Numbered from the stretch's first letter, positions 25,608 to 35,800 are shown. The stretch is DNA of 64,000 nucleotides from Streptosporangium sp. NBC_01755 (GCF_035917995.1 NZ_CP109131.1:6386001-6450000); one strand, 5' to 3'. The notes: generated by a model not told the origin, from the sequence alone. Program-made: numbers and translations.

Positions 25608-27167
25608 TCAGACCGGGTCCGCGGACCCGGATCCGCGCGGCGGCAGCAGCAGCGCGACCAGCACGCCCACCCCGCACAGGGCGGCGGTGATCAGGAAGAT
25701 CTCGCTGTACTCGGTGTGCAGCGCCGCCCTGACCTTGCCCTCGTACTCGGCGAGCCGGGTGGCGTACACGGCGGGCTCCACGCCGAACGGCAGCGGCGTG
25801 TCCAGGTCGGCGGTGAGGGACTGGAAACGGTGGAAGCCCCACGCCGACAGCCCGGCGACGCCGAGCAGCATGCCCATCATCCGGGCCACGACCACCGCCG
25901 CCGAGGCCACCCCGTGCTGGGCGGAGGGGACGGCGCGCAGCACCGCGGAGGAGACCGGCGCGATCACCAGGCCGAGGCCCAGGCCGGCGACGATCAGATC
26001 GGCGTCCATGCGGTATCCGGCCGAGGCGAGGTCCAGCGGCCACTGGCCGATGCGCACGTATCCGATCGTGGCCAGTGCCAGCCCGATCACCGTCACCGTG
26101 CGCTCGCCGTACCGGCGGGCCGCCGGCCCGCCCGCCAGGGCGGCCACGGAGAGCGCGAGGAGGAAGCGCGACAGCACCAGGGCGCCGTCCAGGGTCTCCA
26201 GCCGCAGCAGAGTCTGGGCCGACAGTTGCACGTCGACCAGGGTGACGAGCAGCGCGGCGCCGGTCAGGAAGCTGACGCCGAGCGTGGCGAAGAACGGGCC
26301 GCGCAGCACCCCCGCCATGTCGATCAACCGGGTTTTGGCACGTATCTCCCAGACGACGAAGACGACGCCGGACACGACGCCGGCGACGATCATCGGCAGG
26401 CCCCACGGCGGGAGGACCGACCCGCTCGGGTCGGGGTTGTAGAGACCCGCCACGAGCAGGCCGAGCGCGAGGGCCAGCAGCAGCCCGCCGACCACGTCGA
26501 CGCGGCCGCCGCTCCCGCCGGCCCGGTCACGGGCGGGCGGCGGCACCGACCGCTGTACGGCGATCGCGGCCAGGGCAACCAGCGGGATGTTCAGCCAGAA
26601 GATGGACCGCCAGCCGCCGAGCTGCACCCCGCCGAGCTGGAGGGTGGGCGGGATCAGGGTGGCGAGGGCCGCGCCGTACAGGGGGCCCAGCACGCTGCCG
26701 AGCTCCTGGGCCGACCCCACGGCGCCGAGTGCCACCGGGCGTTCGTCCTCATCCCACAGGTCTCCGATCAGAGCCATGGTGATGGGCAGCAGCGCGCCGC
26801 CCGCGACCCCCTGCAGGGCCCGCCCGGCGACCAGCCAGGGCACCGTCTCGCCCAGCGCGGTGACCACCGAGCCCGCCGCGAAGCCCGCCAGGCAGAGCTG
26901 GATGAGCGGGCGCCTGCCGTAGCGGTCGGAGAGCTGGCCGAGCAAAGGCATGGCCGCGATGTAGCCGAGCAGGAAGCCGGTGACGATCGGGGTGGCCCGC
27001 TCCATGTGGTTGAGCGGGACGTCGACGTCCTTGGCGATGTCGATGAGGACCGTGACCACGACGTACGCGTCCAGCGCCGCCAGCAGTACCGCGGTACCGC
27101 CGACGCCGAGAGCGACCCGCCGCCGGGCCGCACGGCCGCCGCCCGTAACGGCGGTGCGGGTCACCAT
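25608..27167 (-). CDS. MFS exporter (P55-like), lipoprotein-linked
   Basis: The 519-residue protein of the major facilitator superfamily has about 14 membrane segments and the loop motif [14 protein letters not shown] between helices 2 and 3. Its ATG overlaps the stop of the LprG-like lipoprotein gene as TGATG. The pair mirrors the mycobacterial lprG-p55 (Rv1411c-Rv1410c) operon, which exports triacylglycerides or lipoglycans. This assignment rests on gene order and family; the cargo is inferred. The frame is open far upstream into the lipoprotein gene, but that part is an artefact. Confidence 0.88.
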   Translation of the reverse strand: MVTRTAVTGGGRAARRRVALGVGGTAVLLAALDAYVVVTVLIDIAKDVDVPLNHMERATPIVTGFLLGYIAAMPLLGQLSDRYGRRPLIQLCLAGFAAGSVVTALGETVPWLVAGRALQGVAGGALLPITMALIGDLWDEDERPVALGAVGSAQELGSVLGPLYGAALATLIPPTLQLGGVQLGGWRSIFWLNIPLVALAAIAVQRSVPPPARDRAGGSGGRVDVVGGLLLALALGLLVAGLYNPDPSGSVLPPWGLPMIVAGVVSGVVFVVWEIRAKTRLIDMAGVLRGPFFATLGVSFLTGAALLVTLVDVQLSAQTLLRLETLDGALVLSRFLLALSVAALAGGPAARRYGERTVTVIGLALATIGYVRIGQWPLDLASAGYRMDADLIVAGLGLGLVIAPVSSAVLRAVPSAQHGVASAAVVVARMMGMLLGVAGLSAWGFHRFQSLTADLDTPLPFGVEPAVYATRLAEYEGKVRAALHTEYSEIFLITAALCGVGVLVALLLPPRGSGSADPV

Positions 27168-27844
27168 CACTGGGCCGGGGCGGTGACCTGGACCGGGACG
27201 TCGTAGTCGCCGAAGAGCACGATCACCTTGCCGCCGGTCAGTGGCAGATCCGCCTTGAGCAGGTGGCTGGTGGCCTTGTCGATCCAGAGCGTGCCGTCGA
27301 CGCTCTGCGCGAGGCCGGGCACCATCGTGGCGAGCACCTGCTGGGAGAGCGTCGCCGAGACCCGGTAGGCGTCGGCGCCGTTCACCTTCTCGGCCGCCTG
27401 GGTCTTCGGGTCCAGCGCGTTGCTCAGCAGCTGTACGACGCCCTTCTCCGGGTTGAGGATGGCGGACGGGTCGTAGATCGCCGCCAGCTGGCTCCGCGAC
27501 ATCTTCTGGAAGCCTCCGGTCACCCCCTTGAAGTGGACGGTCTCTCCGATCAGTACGAAGCTGATCTCCTGGAGACTGCCCGCCACGTCGATCTGGATGG
27601 TGCCGTCCGCGTCGCCGGTCCCGCTGAGGCGGCCGGAGGCCTTCTTGACCGGTACCGGGGGGGCGCCCTCGGTCTCCATGGAAAAGGTCGCGGACTTCAC
27701 GGCACGTGTCGCCTCCGCGGACTTCTTGACCAGTTCGGCTCCGCTGGGAAGAGCCGCCGTGGCGTCGGAGGCGCCGCCGCTGCAGGCGGTGACCAGGGAG
27801 CACGCGGTGATCACCGCGGCGATGAAGATCCGGCGAGCTGACAT
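27167..27844 (-). CDS. LprG/LppX-family lipoprotein
   Basis: The 225-residue protein has a lipoprotein signal sequence ([21 protein letters not shown] with lipobox VTAC) and the LppX/LprAFG fold features: [56 protein letters not shown] and [17 protein letters not shown]. In mycobacteria the homologue carries triacylated lipids across the wall and acts with a P55 exporter; the same neighbour is here. The ATG at 27844 is supported by the signal peptide. It is likely membrane-anchored on the outer face. Confidence 0.87.
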   Translation of the reverse strand: MSARRIFIAAVITACSLVTACSGGASDATAALPSGAELVKKSAEATRAVKSATFSMETEGAPPVPVKKASGRLSGTGDADGTIQIDVAGSLQEISFVLIGETVHFKGVTGGFQKMSRSQLAAIYDPSAILNPEKGVVQLLSNALDPKTQAAEKVNGADAYRVSATLSQQVLATMVPGLAQSVDGTLWIDKATSHLLKADLPLTGGKVIVLFGDYDVPVQVTAPAQ

Positions 27845-27903
27845 GGGCGGATCGTAACGACAGTGCGGTCTACTAAGGGAGTACGGGCGGTATCGGTTTC
27901 GCG

Positions 27904-28368
27904 TCAGCGGATGTTTTTGAGATGCTCCACCACCGGAGCGTAGGCGGTTTCCAGCTCGATCAGCTGATCGTCGGTGAGCAGGTCGATGAAGTGCCGGCGC
28001 ACGCTGGCCACGTGGTGCGGCGCGACCTTCTTGATGGTGTCCCAGCCCTGTTCGGTGAGGACGGCGAAGGTGCCGCGCCTGTCGTCGGCGCAGGTCTCCC
28101 TGGCGACCAGGCCGGCGGCCTCCATCCGGGAGATCTGGTGTGACAGCCGGCTGCGGGACTGGATCGTGGCGTCCGCCAGATCGCTCATCCGCATGCGGTG
28201 GTCGGGGGTCTCCGACAGGTTCACCAGGATCTCGTAGTCGTTCACCGAGAGCCCGAAGGGCTGGAGTTCGCGGTCGAGGCGGTGTTCGAGGAGCTTGTGC
28301 ACGGCGAGGTGGGCACGCCACGCCCGCTGCTCGATCGGCGACAGCCAGCGGTGCCTCTCGTCGTTCAC
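27904..28368 (-). CDS. MarR-family transcriptional regulator
   Basis: The 154-residue protein has the MarR winged helix: LDRELQPFGLSVNDYEILVNLSE, then recognition helix IQSRSRLSHQISRMEAAGLVARE and wing CADDRRGTFAVLTEQG. I choose the GTG at 28368 because the homologous part starts VNDERHRWLSPIEQRAWRA; an upstream ATG at 28479 would add 37 residues of low-complexity sequence. It lies 59 nt before the LprG-like gene and probably controls the lipoprotein-exporter pair. Confidence 0.87.
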   Translation of the reverse strand: MNDERHRWLSPIEQRAWRAHLAVHKLLEHRLDRELQPFGLSVNDYEILVNLSETPDHRMRMSDLADATIQSRSRLSHQISRMEAAGLVARETCADDRRGTFAVLTEQGWDTIKKVAPHHVASVRRHFIDLLTDDQLIELETAYAPVVEHLKNIR

Positions 28369-28479
28369 CGGTCGCTCACCACTCTCGTTCCCCGCGGCGG
28401 CGGCGGTCGCGGTGACTTCGGCGGATCCATCTCCCGGCCGTCCGCTCCGCCCGCCGGGCGGAGCCTGCTTCAGGGGCAT

Positions 28480-28740
28480 GGATCAGAACCTACCTCAGAA
28501 GGCATCGATCACTCGTGGTAGGTGGTGTGATGTCCGGTGAGCCCGAGTCGGCGACCGGTCAGGAAGGCGTCCACAGGGACGCGCCCTCACACCTTCCTGA
28601 GGGACTACCCGTGAGGCCGCGCCGGCGACTGGACTGAGGAGAGCGGGGTTGCGAGGAACGAGCGGCCCCGGTCGACGAGGGAAGGAGCCGGGTCTGAGCG
28701 GCCTCACCGCGACGCGTTAGCGTCGCATTCAACAAGATCT
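28480..28740. other. Noncoding segment, possible relic of a tnpB-type element end
   Basis: No gene is seen. The stretch with ACCCGTGAGGCCGCGCCGG, many short GC hairpins, and GCGACG-CGTTAG-CGTCGC at 28708-28725 resembles 3' noncoding tails of actinobacterial tnpB elements (omega-RNA region). This is a judgement from memory and needs a database comparison. Confidence 0.3.
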
Positions 28741-28800
28741 AGCCAGGAATCCCGGCCGTTCAGGGCCGGGAGGAATGGCTTCCCTTCCTGCGTCCGGACG

Positions 28801-29247
28801 TTAGTCCGGGCGTTTCTGGCTCTCGATGTACTCGCCGATGATCTCCAGTGGTGCGCCGCCGCATGAGCCGGCGAAGTACGACGGCGACCACAGGTGACCG
28901 TGCATGATGTGCCGGTCGATCCGGCCGGTGAACTCCTTGCGCAGGTAATGCGCCGAGACGCCCTTGAGTCGGTTGACCAGAGTCGAGATCGGCAGCTTGG
29001 GCGGATAGTGCACGAGCAGGTGCACATGGTCTTCTTCGCCGTTGAACTCCCGCAGGGCCGCGCCGAGCTGGGCGCACACCTCCCGCATGACCTCCTCGCA
29101 GCGGGTGAGCATCGCATCATTAAGGACGTCACCCCGGTACTTAGTGACGAAGACAAGATGAACATGAAGGTTGTAGACGACGCTACGACCCCTCCTCACA
29201 TCAGGGTCTGCTTCCCATCGAGGTGACATAGACAAGATGATACCCAT
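28801..29247 (-). CDS. tnpA: IS200-type Y1 transposase TnpA
   Basis: The 148-residue single-strand DNA transposase shows VVYNLHVHLVFVTKYR at the N terminus, the HUH metal motif in EDHVHLLVHYPPK and the catalytic tyrosine in GEYIESQ (Y-x3-Q helix). It cuts and joins single-stranded element ends at their hairpins. The protein looks complete. The ATG at 29247 or the one at 29229 may be the start; the open frame upstream belongs to the opposite strand of tnpB. Confidence 0.92.
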   Translation of the reverse strand: MGIILSMSPRWEADPDVRRGRSVVYNLHVHLVFVTKYRGDVLNDAMLTRCEEVMREVCAQLGAALREFNGEEDHVHLLVHYPPKLPISTLVNRLKGVSAHYLRKEFTGRIDRHIMHGHLWSPSYFAGSCGGAPLEIIGEYIESQKRPD

Positions 29248-29262
29248 GATAAAATCCTGGGG

Positions 29263-30414
29263 ATGAAGCTGGTCGTGCAGGTGAAGCTGCTCCCCGACGC
29301 CGCCACCGAGGCGGCGCTGCGGGAGACGCTGACCCTGTGCAACCGGGCCGCCAACCACGCATCCCGCCGCGCCTTCGACACCGGCACCAAGAACAAGACC
29401 TCCCTTCAGCGCCTCGTCTACGGCGACCTGAAGGCCATGGGCCTGTCCGCGCAGCCCGCCATCCACATCACGCGGAAAGTCGCCGGGGCCTACGCCACCC
29501 TGAAGGCCAACCTGAAGGCCGCAAACCACGGCCCGAACGGTTCCACGCGGCGCACCAAGGCCGAGAGCAAACCGATTCGGTTCCGCAAGGACGCCGCGCA
29601 GCCCTACGACGACCGGTGCCTGTCCTGGCAGTATGACGCCCGTACGATCTCGATCTGGACCGCGCGCGGACGCTTTGGCCGCATCCCCTTCGCCTGCTCG
29701 CCCGAACAGATGAAGTTGCTGACCGCCTACCGCAAGGGCGAGTCCGACCTGGTGTTTCGGGGCGGCTCCTGGTACCTGTACGCCACCTGCGAGGTGCCCG
29801 AACCCCAGACCTTCGAGCCCGACGGGTTCCTCGGCGTGGATCTCGGCATCGCCAACATCGCCACCACATCCGATGGCATCGCCCACGCCGGCAAGCACCT
29901 GAACCAGGTACGGCACCGCAACCGGCGGCTGCGCCGACGCCTGCAATCCAAGGGCACCAAGGCCGCCAAGAGGCTCCTGCGCAAGATCTCCGGCCGGGAA
30001 GCGCGCTTCGCGGCCGACACCAACCACCGCATCTCCAAGACCATCGTGACCGAGGCGCAACGCACCTCGCGCGGCGTCGCCCTGGAAGACCTGGGCGGCA
30101 TCCGCGCAAGGGTACGGCTCCGCAAGCCCCAGCGGGTCACGCTGCACTCTTGGAGCTTCCACCAGTTCGGCTCCTTCATCGCCTACAAGGCGGCCCGGGC
30201 CGGGGTTCCGGTGGTGTACGTGGACCCGGCCTACACCTCGCAGGGGTGCTCGGCATGCGGCCACGTCTCGAAGAAGAACCGGCCCGATCAGGCCACCTTC
30301 CGATGCATGTCGTGCGGCTTCGCTGAGCACGCCGACGTGAACGCGGCCCGCAACATCGCCGTGCGCGGTGTCACGGGCTGGGCAGTGAGTCACGCTGCCG
30401 ACGACGCGGCCTGA
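29263..30414 (+). CDS. tnpB: RNA-guided nuclease TnpB (IS605 OrfB)
   Basis: The 383-residue protein has the OrfB fold. RuvC residues appear as D in GVDLGIANIATT (near 193), E in GVALEDLGG (near 275) and D in HADVNAARNIA (near 358). The zinc ribbon is CSACG...CMSCG. All catalytic residues are present, so it is probably an active omega-RNA-guided DNA endonuclease that helps keep the element at its site. ATG 29263 is 15 nt from the tnpA start on the other strand. Confidence 0.93.
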   Translation: MKLVVQVKLLPDAATEAALRETLTLCNRAANHASRRAFDTGTKNKTSLQRLVYGDLKAMGLSAQPAIHITRKVAGAYATLKANLKAANHGPNGSTRRTKAESKPIRFRKDAAQPYDDRCLSWQYDARTISIWTARGRFGRIPFACSPEQMKLLTAYRKGESDLVFRGGSWYLYATCEVPEPQTFEPDGFLGVDLGIANIATTSDGIAHAGKHLNQVRHRNRRLRRRLQSKGTKAAKRLLRKISGREARFAADTNHRISKTIVTEAQRTSRGVALEDLGGIRARVRLRKPQRVTLHSWSFHQFGSFIAYKAARAGVPVVYVDPAYTSQGCSACGHVSKKNRPDQATFRCMSCGFAEHADVNAARNIAVRGVTGWAVSHAADDAA

Positions 30415-30475
30415 ACCGTGCACCCCATGCACGGTGAGGAGCTACAAGCTCGGCCCTTCAGGGCCGAGAAGCTGA
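30340..30475 (+). ncRNA. Predicted omega-RNA scaffold of TnpB
   Basis: By analogy with studied TnpB systems, the guide RNA scaffold covers the 3' end of tnpB and the right end of the element. It includes the hairpin CTCGGCCC-TTCA-GGGCCGAG. The guide would be the host sequence directly beyond the right end, beginning around 30476 (TACCGCATCC, the end of pepP). The boundaries are inferred. Confidence 0.5.
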
Positions 30476-31882
30476 CTACCGCATCCACTTCTCGATCTCG
30501 TCCGGGTGGCGGGGCAGTCCCGCCGACATGAGGCGGGCGCCGTCGGCCGTGATGACGAGGTCGTCCTCGATGCGCACCCCGATGCCGCGCAGCTCCGGCG
30601 GCAGCGTCAGGTCGTCGGGCTGCAGGTAGAGGCCGGGTTCGACGGTCAGCACCTGCCCCTCCTCCAGTACGCCGTCCAGATAGACCTCCGCGCGGGCCCT
30701 GGCGCAGTCGTGCACGTCCATGCCGAGCATGTGGCCGCTGCTGCACAGCGTGTAGCGGCGGTACAGGCCGCTGCCCGGCTCCATCGCCTCGTCCGCGCTG
30801 ATCTTCAGCACACCCCAGTCACGCAGTCCCTCCGCGATGACCCGCATGGCCGCACCGTGGAAGTCGCGGAAGCTCGCACCGGGCCGCAGGACGGCGATCG
30901 CCGCCTCCTGGGCCTCGTACACCAGCTCGTAGACCTGGCGCTGGACCGGGTTGAAGCGCCCGGACAGCGGCAGGGTCCTGGTGATGTCGGCTGTGTAGAG
31001 GTGGTCGGTCTCCACGCCCGCGTCGAGGAGGAGCAACTCGTTCTCGTTCAGCCGCCCGTCGTTGCGGATCCAGTGCAGCACGCACGCGTTGGCGCCGGAG
31101 GCCACGATGCTGTCGTAGCCGACCGCGTTGCCTTCCAGGCGGGAGCGGAGGCCGAAGATCCCCTCCAGGTAGCGCTCGCCGCGCCGGTGCCCCAGGGCGG
31201 CGGGCAGGGCCCGCACCACGTCCTCGAATCCGCGCGTGGTCGCGTCCACCGCGAACTGCAGTTCCGCGATCTCCCAGTCGTCCTTGAGCAGCCGCATCTC
31301 GGACAGGAACGTCTCCAGCTCCTCGTCCCCGTCGCCGGGCGCGACCCGCCTGTCCACCGACGCGTCCACCCCGCGCAGCACCCGCGCGGACCCGCCGAGC
31401 ACGTCGTCGAGTCTGTCGATCGGCGCGCAGGCGATCTGGTGCAGCGCCTCCGCCTCGGCCAGGTCGGGGCGGCGGCCGACCCAGAACTCGCCGTGGCGGC
31501 GGTCGCGGTAGAACTCCTGCCCGGCCTGCCCCGGCTCCGACCGCGGGGAACGGGGGCGCAGGAACAGGGTGGCCTCCCCGGAGGGCTCGACGACCAGCAC
31601 GTCGTCGGGCTCCTGGCCGCCGGTGAGATGGGCGAACGCGCTGTGCGCCCGGAACCGGTGGTCGCTGTCGTTGCTGCGTACCTTGAGCGTGCCGGACGGG
31701 ATGACCAGCCGCTCGCCGGGGAAGCGGGCGGCGAGCGCGGCGCGTCGCTTGGCGGTGTAGGCGGCCTGCGGCAGCGCGGCCAGGTCGTCGCGGTGGGTGT
31801 CGGCCCAGCCGGTGTTCATGAACGCGGCGAGGGCGTCGGAGACCGGCAGGTCGTGGCTGCCGGTGTTGAGCTTCTGGGTCAT
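30476..31882 (-). CDS. pepP: Aminopeptidase P (Xaa-Pro aminopeptidase)
   Basis: This M24B dinuclear-metal peptidase removes N-terminal residues in front of proline. The 468-residue protein has an N-terminal domain and a pita-bread domain with ligands D (LLLDAGVE), D (YTADITRTLP), H (SSGHMLGMDVHD), E (LTVEPGLYLQ) and E (GVRIEDDLVI). It is cytoplasmic, and the length is normal for the actinobacterial type. Its TAG stop touches the right end of the IS605-family element, so the insertion has not damaged the coding sequence. Confidence 0.94.
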   Translation of the reverse strand: MTQKLNTGSHDLPVSDALAAFMNTGWADTHRDDLAALPQAAYTAKRRAALAARFPGERLVIPSGTLKVRSNDSDHRFRAHSAFAHLTGGQEPDDVLVVEPSGEATLFLRPRSPRSEPGQAGQEFYRDRRHGEFWVGRRPDLAEAEALHQIACAPIDRLDDVLGGSARVLRGVDASVDRRVAPGDGDEELETFLSEMRLLKDDWEIAELQFAVDATTRGFEDVVRALPAALGHRRGERYLEGIFGLRSRLEGNAVGYDSIVASGANACVLHWIRNDGRLNENELLLLDAGVETDHLYTADITRTLPLSGRFNPVQRQVYELVYEAQEAAIAVLRPGASFRDFHGAAMRVIAEGLRDWGVLKISADEAMEPGSGLYRRYTLCSSGHMLGMDVHDCARARAEVYLDGVLEEGQVLTVEPGLYLQPDDLTLPPELRGIGVRIEDDLVITADGARLMSAGLPRHPDEIEKWMR

Positions 31883-31988
31883 TGTGTCCCCGGGCGCGAA
31901 GGTCTGTGGTTCCTCTCACGCTAGCCCGGAGCGGCAGCGCCCCGCACCTCCGCCGCCGGGGGGGCGGGGCGCTGCCGTGAAGCGCGGG

Positions 31989-32094
31989 TCAGCCCACCGG
32001 GACCTGATACTCCTTGGCCGGATCGGAGGTGGCGGCCTCCTTCTCGTTCGATGCGGTTGCTGTGGCGGATGCGCCCCGACTACGAGGTGTCGGC
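31989..32094 (-). pseudogene. Gene-end relic (unknown)
   Basis: Reading the minus strand gives a coding-like tail, SNEKEAATSDPAKEYQVPVG, followed by TGA. Upstream the frame runs only into low-complexity sequence with no start. I do not recognise the family. It appears to be the remaining 3' end of a lost gene. Confidence 0.35.
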
Positions 32095-32309
32095 GGTGGT
32101 GCTGCTGCACGACGCGGACATGGGCACGCCCGCTCGACATCGTCGAGCTCACCCTGGCCCTCGACGCGGTTCGGCTGCTGCCCGTTACGCGGTTCGGCTG
32201 CTGCCCGTTACATGACAGTCACACCTTTTGCCGTCTTGGTGGCTTAGCGTGAGGCCCGATTGGGCAGAGAAAAGAGATACCCGCGCCCGGCTGAACCGAG
32301 GTGGTGTCA
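32095..32309. other. Degenerate intergenic stretch with 23-bp direct repeat
   Basis: The pepP-CBS gap contains a plus-strand coding-like piece (MRLLWRMRPDYEVSAVVLLH, from about 32052) that soon loses its frame. A 23-bp unit (GCGGTTCGGCTGCTGCCCGT TAC) occurs twice in tandem near 32166-32211. I see no intact gene. Confidence 0.5.
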
Positions 32310-32738
32310 ATGCTGATCGGTACGATTCTGCGAGGCAAGGGAACAGAGGTGACGACTGTACGCCCCGGCGCGACGGTCGCGGAGCTCCTGGCCGTCCTGG
32401 CCGAGAAGAACATCGGCGCCGTGGTGGTGTCCGAGGACGGGTCCTCCGTCGAGGGCATCGTCTCCGAGCGCGACGTGGTGCGGCGGCTGCACGACCGGGG
32501 CGCGCGCGTGCTGGAGGACACCGTGTCGTCCATCATGACGACCGAGGTCCGCACCTGCCCCCCGGACACCGACGTCGACGATCTCCGCCAGACCATGACC
32601 ACGCACCGCATCCGGCACGTGCCGGTGGTGGACGCCGACCGGCTGGCCGGGATCGTGAGCATCGGCGACGTGGTCAAGAGCTCCATCGAGGCGCTGGAGA
32701 CCGAGAAGGCATACCTGGTCGACTACCTTCACCGCTGA
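32310..32738 (+). CDS. CBS-pair domain protein
   Basis: The 142-residue cytoplasmic protein consists of two CBS motifs only: VRPGATVAELLAVLAEKNIGAVVVSEDG...GIVSERDVVRRL and CPPDTDVDDLRQTMTTHRIRHVPVVDADRLAGIVSIGDVV. Such proteins bind adenine nucleotides and regulate partners; no partner is evident here. I choose ATG 32310 over GTG 32301 because GAGG is well spaced before it. Three ~25-bp tandem repeats begin at its stop codon, followed by a strong terminator. Confidence 0.88.
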   Translation: MLIGTILRGKGTEVTTVRPGATVAELLAVLAEKNIGAVVVSEDGSSVEGIVSERDVVRRLHDRGARVLEDTVSSIMTTEVRTCPPDTDVDDLRQTMTTHRIRHVPVVDADRLAGIVSIGDVVKSSIEALETEKAYLVDYLHR

Positions 32739-32810
32739 GCGCCCGTTCCGGAAGTCCGCTGGGCGCCCGTTCCGGAAAGTCCCCTGGGCGCCCGTTCCCG
32801 GAAGTCCCCC
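32738..32810 (+). repeat. Three tandem ~25-bp repeats behind the CBS gene stop
   Basis: Three units of the pattern GGGCGCCCGTTCCGGAAGTCC (32738-32760, 32761-32785, 32786-32810) differ at a few bases and begin at the last base of the TGA codon. Confidence 0.88.
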
Positions 32811-32817
32811 GTGAAGG

Positions 32818-32854
32818 CCCGATGGGCCCGGCGCGTCGCGCCGGGCCCATCGGG
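32818..32854. terminator. Bidirectional terminator between CBS gene and subtilase
   Basis: A perfect 17-bp stem (CCCGATGGGCCCGGCGC / GCGCCGGGCCCATCGGG) with loop GTC lies between two converging genes and would serve both. Confidence 0.9.
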
Positions 32855-32869
32855 TCCCCTCCGTTCCCG

Positions 32870-35800
32870 CTACTGGACGGTTATCTTGTCCACCTCGATG
32901 GTCACGCCCTTGACCTGCGGTGTCGACGTTCCCGTCGTCACCTTTCCGATCCCGGCGCTGACACCCTTGATCTTCATCGTGTAGGTCAGGCTGCCACCCG
33001 GGGCACCGGGCGTGCTGGTCACCCGGAGGTCCTCGGTCGGCGGGCCGGTGATCTGGCCGCCCGCGGTGCCGTCACCGTTCTCGGCTCCCACGGTCAGGCC
33101 GTAGCCCGCCGGAGGGTCGCCGGGCAGGTTGGCGGGGTCATAGGTGTAGGTGATGTCCTCGGTCCCGTTCAGCCCGATCCACTGCTGGAACACCTTGGTG
33201 TCTGTCGTGCCGTAGAGGTTGACCCGCCACTCGATGACGAGCCAGTCGTTGACGCCGTCGGTCAGCGTCCCGGCGTAGACGCCCGGCGTGCCGGTGCCGT
33301 CCAGGTCGGTCCAGTAGGGGGCGAGCACGTTGTTCGGGGTCGAGGGATCGGGCAGGGTCTGCGGTTCGAACGAGATGTCCGTCGACCCTGAGCTTCCTCC
33401 GGCGATCGTGTAGCCGTTGGAGACGACGCCGATCCTGGTGTAGGTCCTGCCCGCGAACTGGAACGCGGGGACCGTGAAGTTGATCGCCTGCTCGTCGCCG
33501 ATCGGTGTCGGTGTGATGCCGAAGGCGTCAAGCGGCAGGTAGGGGGCCGGACCGGTACCCGGGGCGATGCCCGGCCTGTCCGGCTGCCTGGCCGCGAGGG
33601 TGGTCTTCGCCGTCGCGATCTGGGAGCCGATCTTGGTGGCGCCGGTCACCGAGTTCAGGCGCAGCTTGCCGTCCAGCGTGCTGACCGCCGTGACCTCGGC
33701 GTTCTGGAGCGTGTCGTTCCGCACGGTGACGGTGCAGGTGGACTCGCCGGTGTTACGCGGGATGGTGGCCGGAGCGCAGGTCTGCTCCACCGGGACGGCA
33801 CCCTGCTTGCGGACGAACGCGACCGGCAGGTGCAGGTTGCGCGAGCCGCCCACCTGCTTGAGGTTCACCTGGCCGAAGTACTGCCCCTCGGGCAGGTCGG
33901 GTGCGGTGATCACCACGCTGAACTTGGCGGTCTTGCCCGCCTTCACGATGAGCAGCGGTGGCAGTACCGAGATGTTCGCGCCGGCAACGGTCGTGCCCGT
34001 GGCGGTGAAGGTGAGTGTCTTGTCCGTGACGTTGGTGACCGTCCGCTTGGCGGTGATGAGACCGGGCATGATCGGGGCGTTCACCGACGGCAGGTTCAGG
34101 TCGATGCGGTTCAGCGGGTCGTCGGCCGCGGCCAGGAAGTTCGCGCCCGTCTCGTCCAGGGTCAGGCCGGGGTCGCCCGCCTTGGTCAGGTCGATGCGCC
34201 CGCCGCCGGTGTCGAACGGGTCGGCCGGGGTGACGCGGTCCTGCTTGGTGACCGACGTCTTGGCCGTCGTCTCCAGTGCGGACTTCACCTGGCCGGGAGT
34301 CCAGTCCGGGTGCAGTGCGAACACCAGGGCCGCGGCGCCCGCGACGTGCGGCGCCGCCATCGACGTGCCCGAGATGACCTGGTACAGGTTGTTCTGTGGG
34401 CCACCGGCCGGATCCTCCAGCGTCGGCGTCTGCCCGGCCACGATGTGCAGGCCGGGGGCGGTGACGTCAGGCTTGAGGAAGTCGCCGCCGGGGCCGCGCG
34501 AGGAGAACGTGGTGATCGCGTCGCCCTGCCAGGAGGTCTTGGTGCCCTGGGTGAACGAGGCGGTCGCGCCGGGGTTGGCCGACAGGAACGCCAGCAGGGC
34601 GTCCGTCTCCGGCTTGTCGATGTGCACCGACGGGACCCAGTGGTTGTCCGTCATCACGTCGAGCGGGCTGGAGTTGTACAGGATCATGCCGGCCGCGCCG
34701 CCCTGCTTGACGTTGAAGCCCTTCAGGATCCGGTTGGGGCCGCGCTCACAGAGGACGATCTTGCCGATGAACAGGCCCGGGGGCGCGGGCACGTCGCACA
34801 GGGGTCTGGAATACGGCGGCGCGGAGGCCCGCACCAGCGGTAGCGCGGAGGCGAGGCCCGCCGTGATGGAGGCGCCCTTCAGCGTGGCCGTCGCGCCGCC
34901 GGAACCGGAGAGCGTGATCGTCGACTGGAAGGTCCTGGTCTGCGTGGAGGCCGCCACCGTGGTCACCCACGGGGCGACGTGGTTGACCGTCGCCGCGCCG
35001 GGACCGGCGTTGCCCGCCGAGGCCGAGACGAGCACGCCCGCCGCGTAGGCGTCGAGGAAGGCCAGCTCCACCGGGTCGCTGTAGGGGGAGGTGCCGCCCG
35101 AGATCGAGAAGTTGATCACGCGGACGCCGTCGAGGATGGCCCGGCCGACCGCCTGGGCGGAGTCGGAGGGGAAGCAGCCCTCGACACCGCAGACCTTGTA
35201 GACCGAGACGTGCGCCGCCGGGGCGATGCCGTGGATCGGGCCGCGGCTGATGCCGAGCGGGTTGGCGTCGGCCACCGGGCCGCCGGCCGAGGTGGTCGCG
35301 GTGTGGGTGCCGTGGCCGTTGGAGTCGCGGGCGCTGGTCGGATAGACCTCGCCGGGGTAGATCGCGTTGTAGGTCTCAAGGAACGGGGCGCCGCCGATGA
35401 CCTTCCGGTTGCACGCGAACGGGTCGGCCGCCGGGGTGAGCGGGTTGTCGCCGAAGTTGCAGGCGCGCGGAGTGCCGTCCTTGGTCGCCGGCACGGCGGG
35501 CAGCGTGCCGGGGTCGGCGAACTGGGGGTGCTCCGGCCAGACGCCGGAGTCCAGGATGCCCACGACGACGCCCTTGCCGGAGGAGGAGCTGCCGCCCAGC
35601 TTGCTGTAGATCGCGGGTGCCCCGATGAAGTCCGGGCTGGAGTCGGTCAGCAGCTGCTCGGGCTTGTCCTCCTGGACGGCGGCCACGCCGGGCAGCTTCA
35701 GCACCGCGGCCGCCTTGTTGGCGGGGATGCGCAGCGCGATGCCGCCGTAGACGGTCCGCAGCCTCTGGCCCGCCGTGGCGCCTGGCACGTTCCTGGCCAG

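Larger units (their letters stand above)
28741..30475 (+). mobile_element. IS200/IS605-family element (divergent tnpA and tnpB)
   Basis: The element carries a Y1 tyrosine transposase (minus strand) and a TnpB nuclease (plus strand), with starts only 15 nt apart. Similar subterminal hairpins mark both ends: CCCGGCCGTTCAGGGCCGGG (28751-28770) and CTCGGCCCTTCAGGGCCGAG (30449-30468), as expected for TnpA-recognised ends. There are no terminal inverted repeats or target duplications in this family. The right end abuts the pepP stop codon. Exact termini are uncertain by several bases. Confidence 0.85.

Noticed and set aside
25089..27206. 705-codon plus-strand frame opposite the MFS and PPOX genes
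   Set aside because: Low-complexity Arg/Gln/His shadow of real minus-strand membrane and oxidoreductase genes.
28801..30432. 543-codon fusion extending TnpA upstream
   Set aside because: The upstream part is the antisense of tnpB; TnpA homology begins near 29247.
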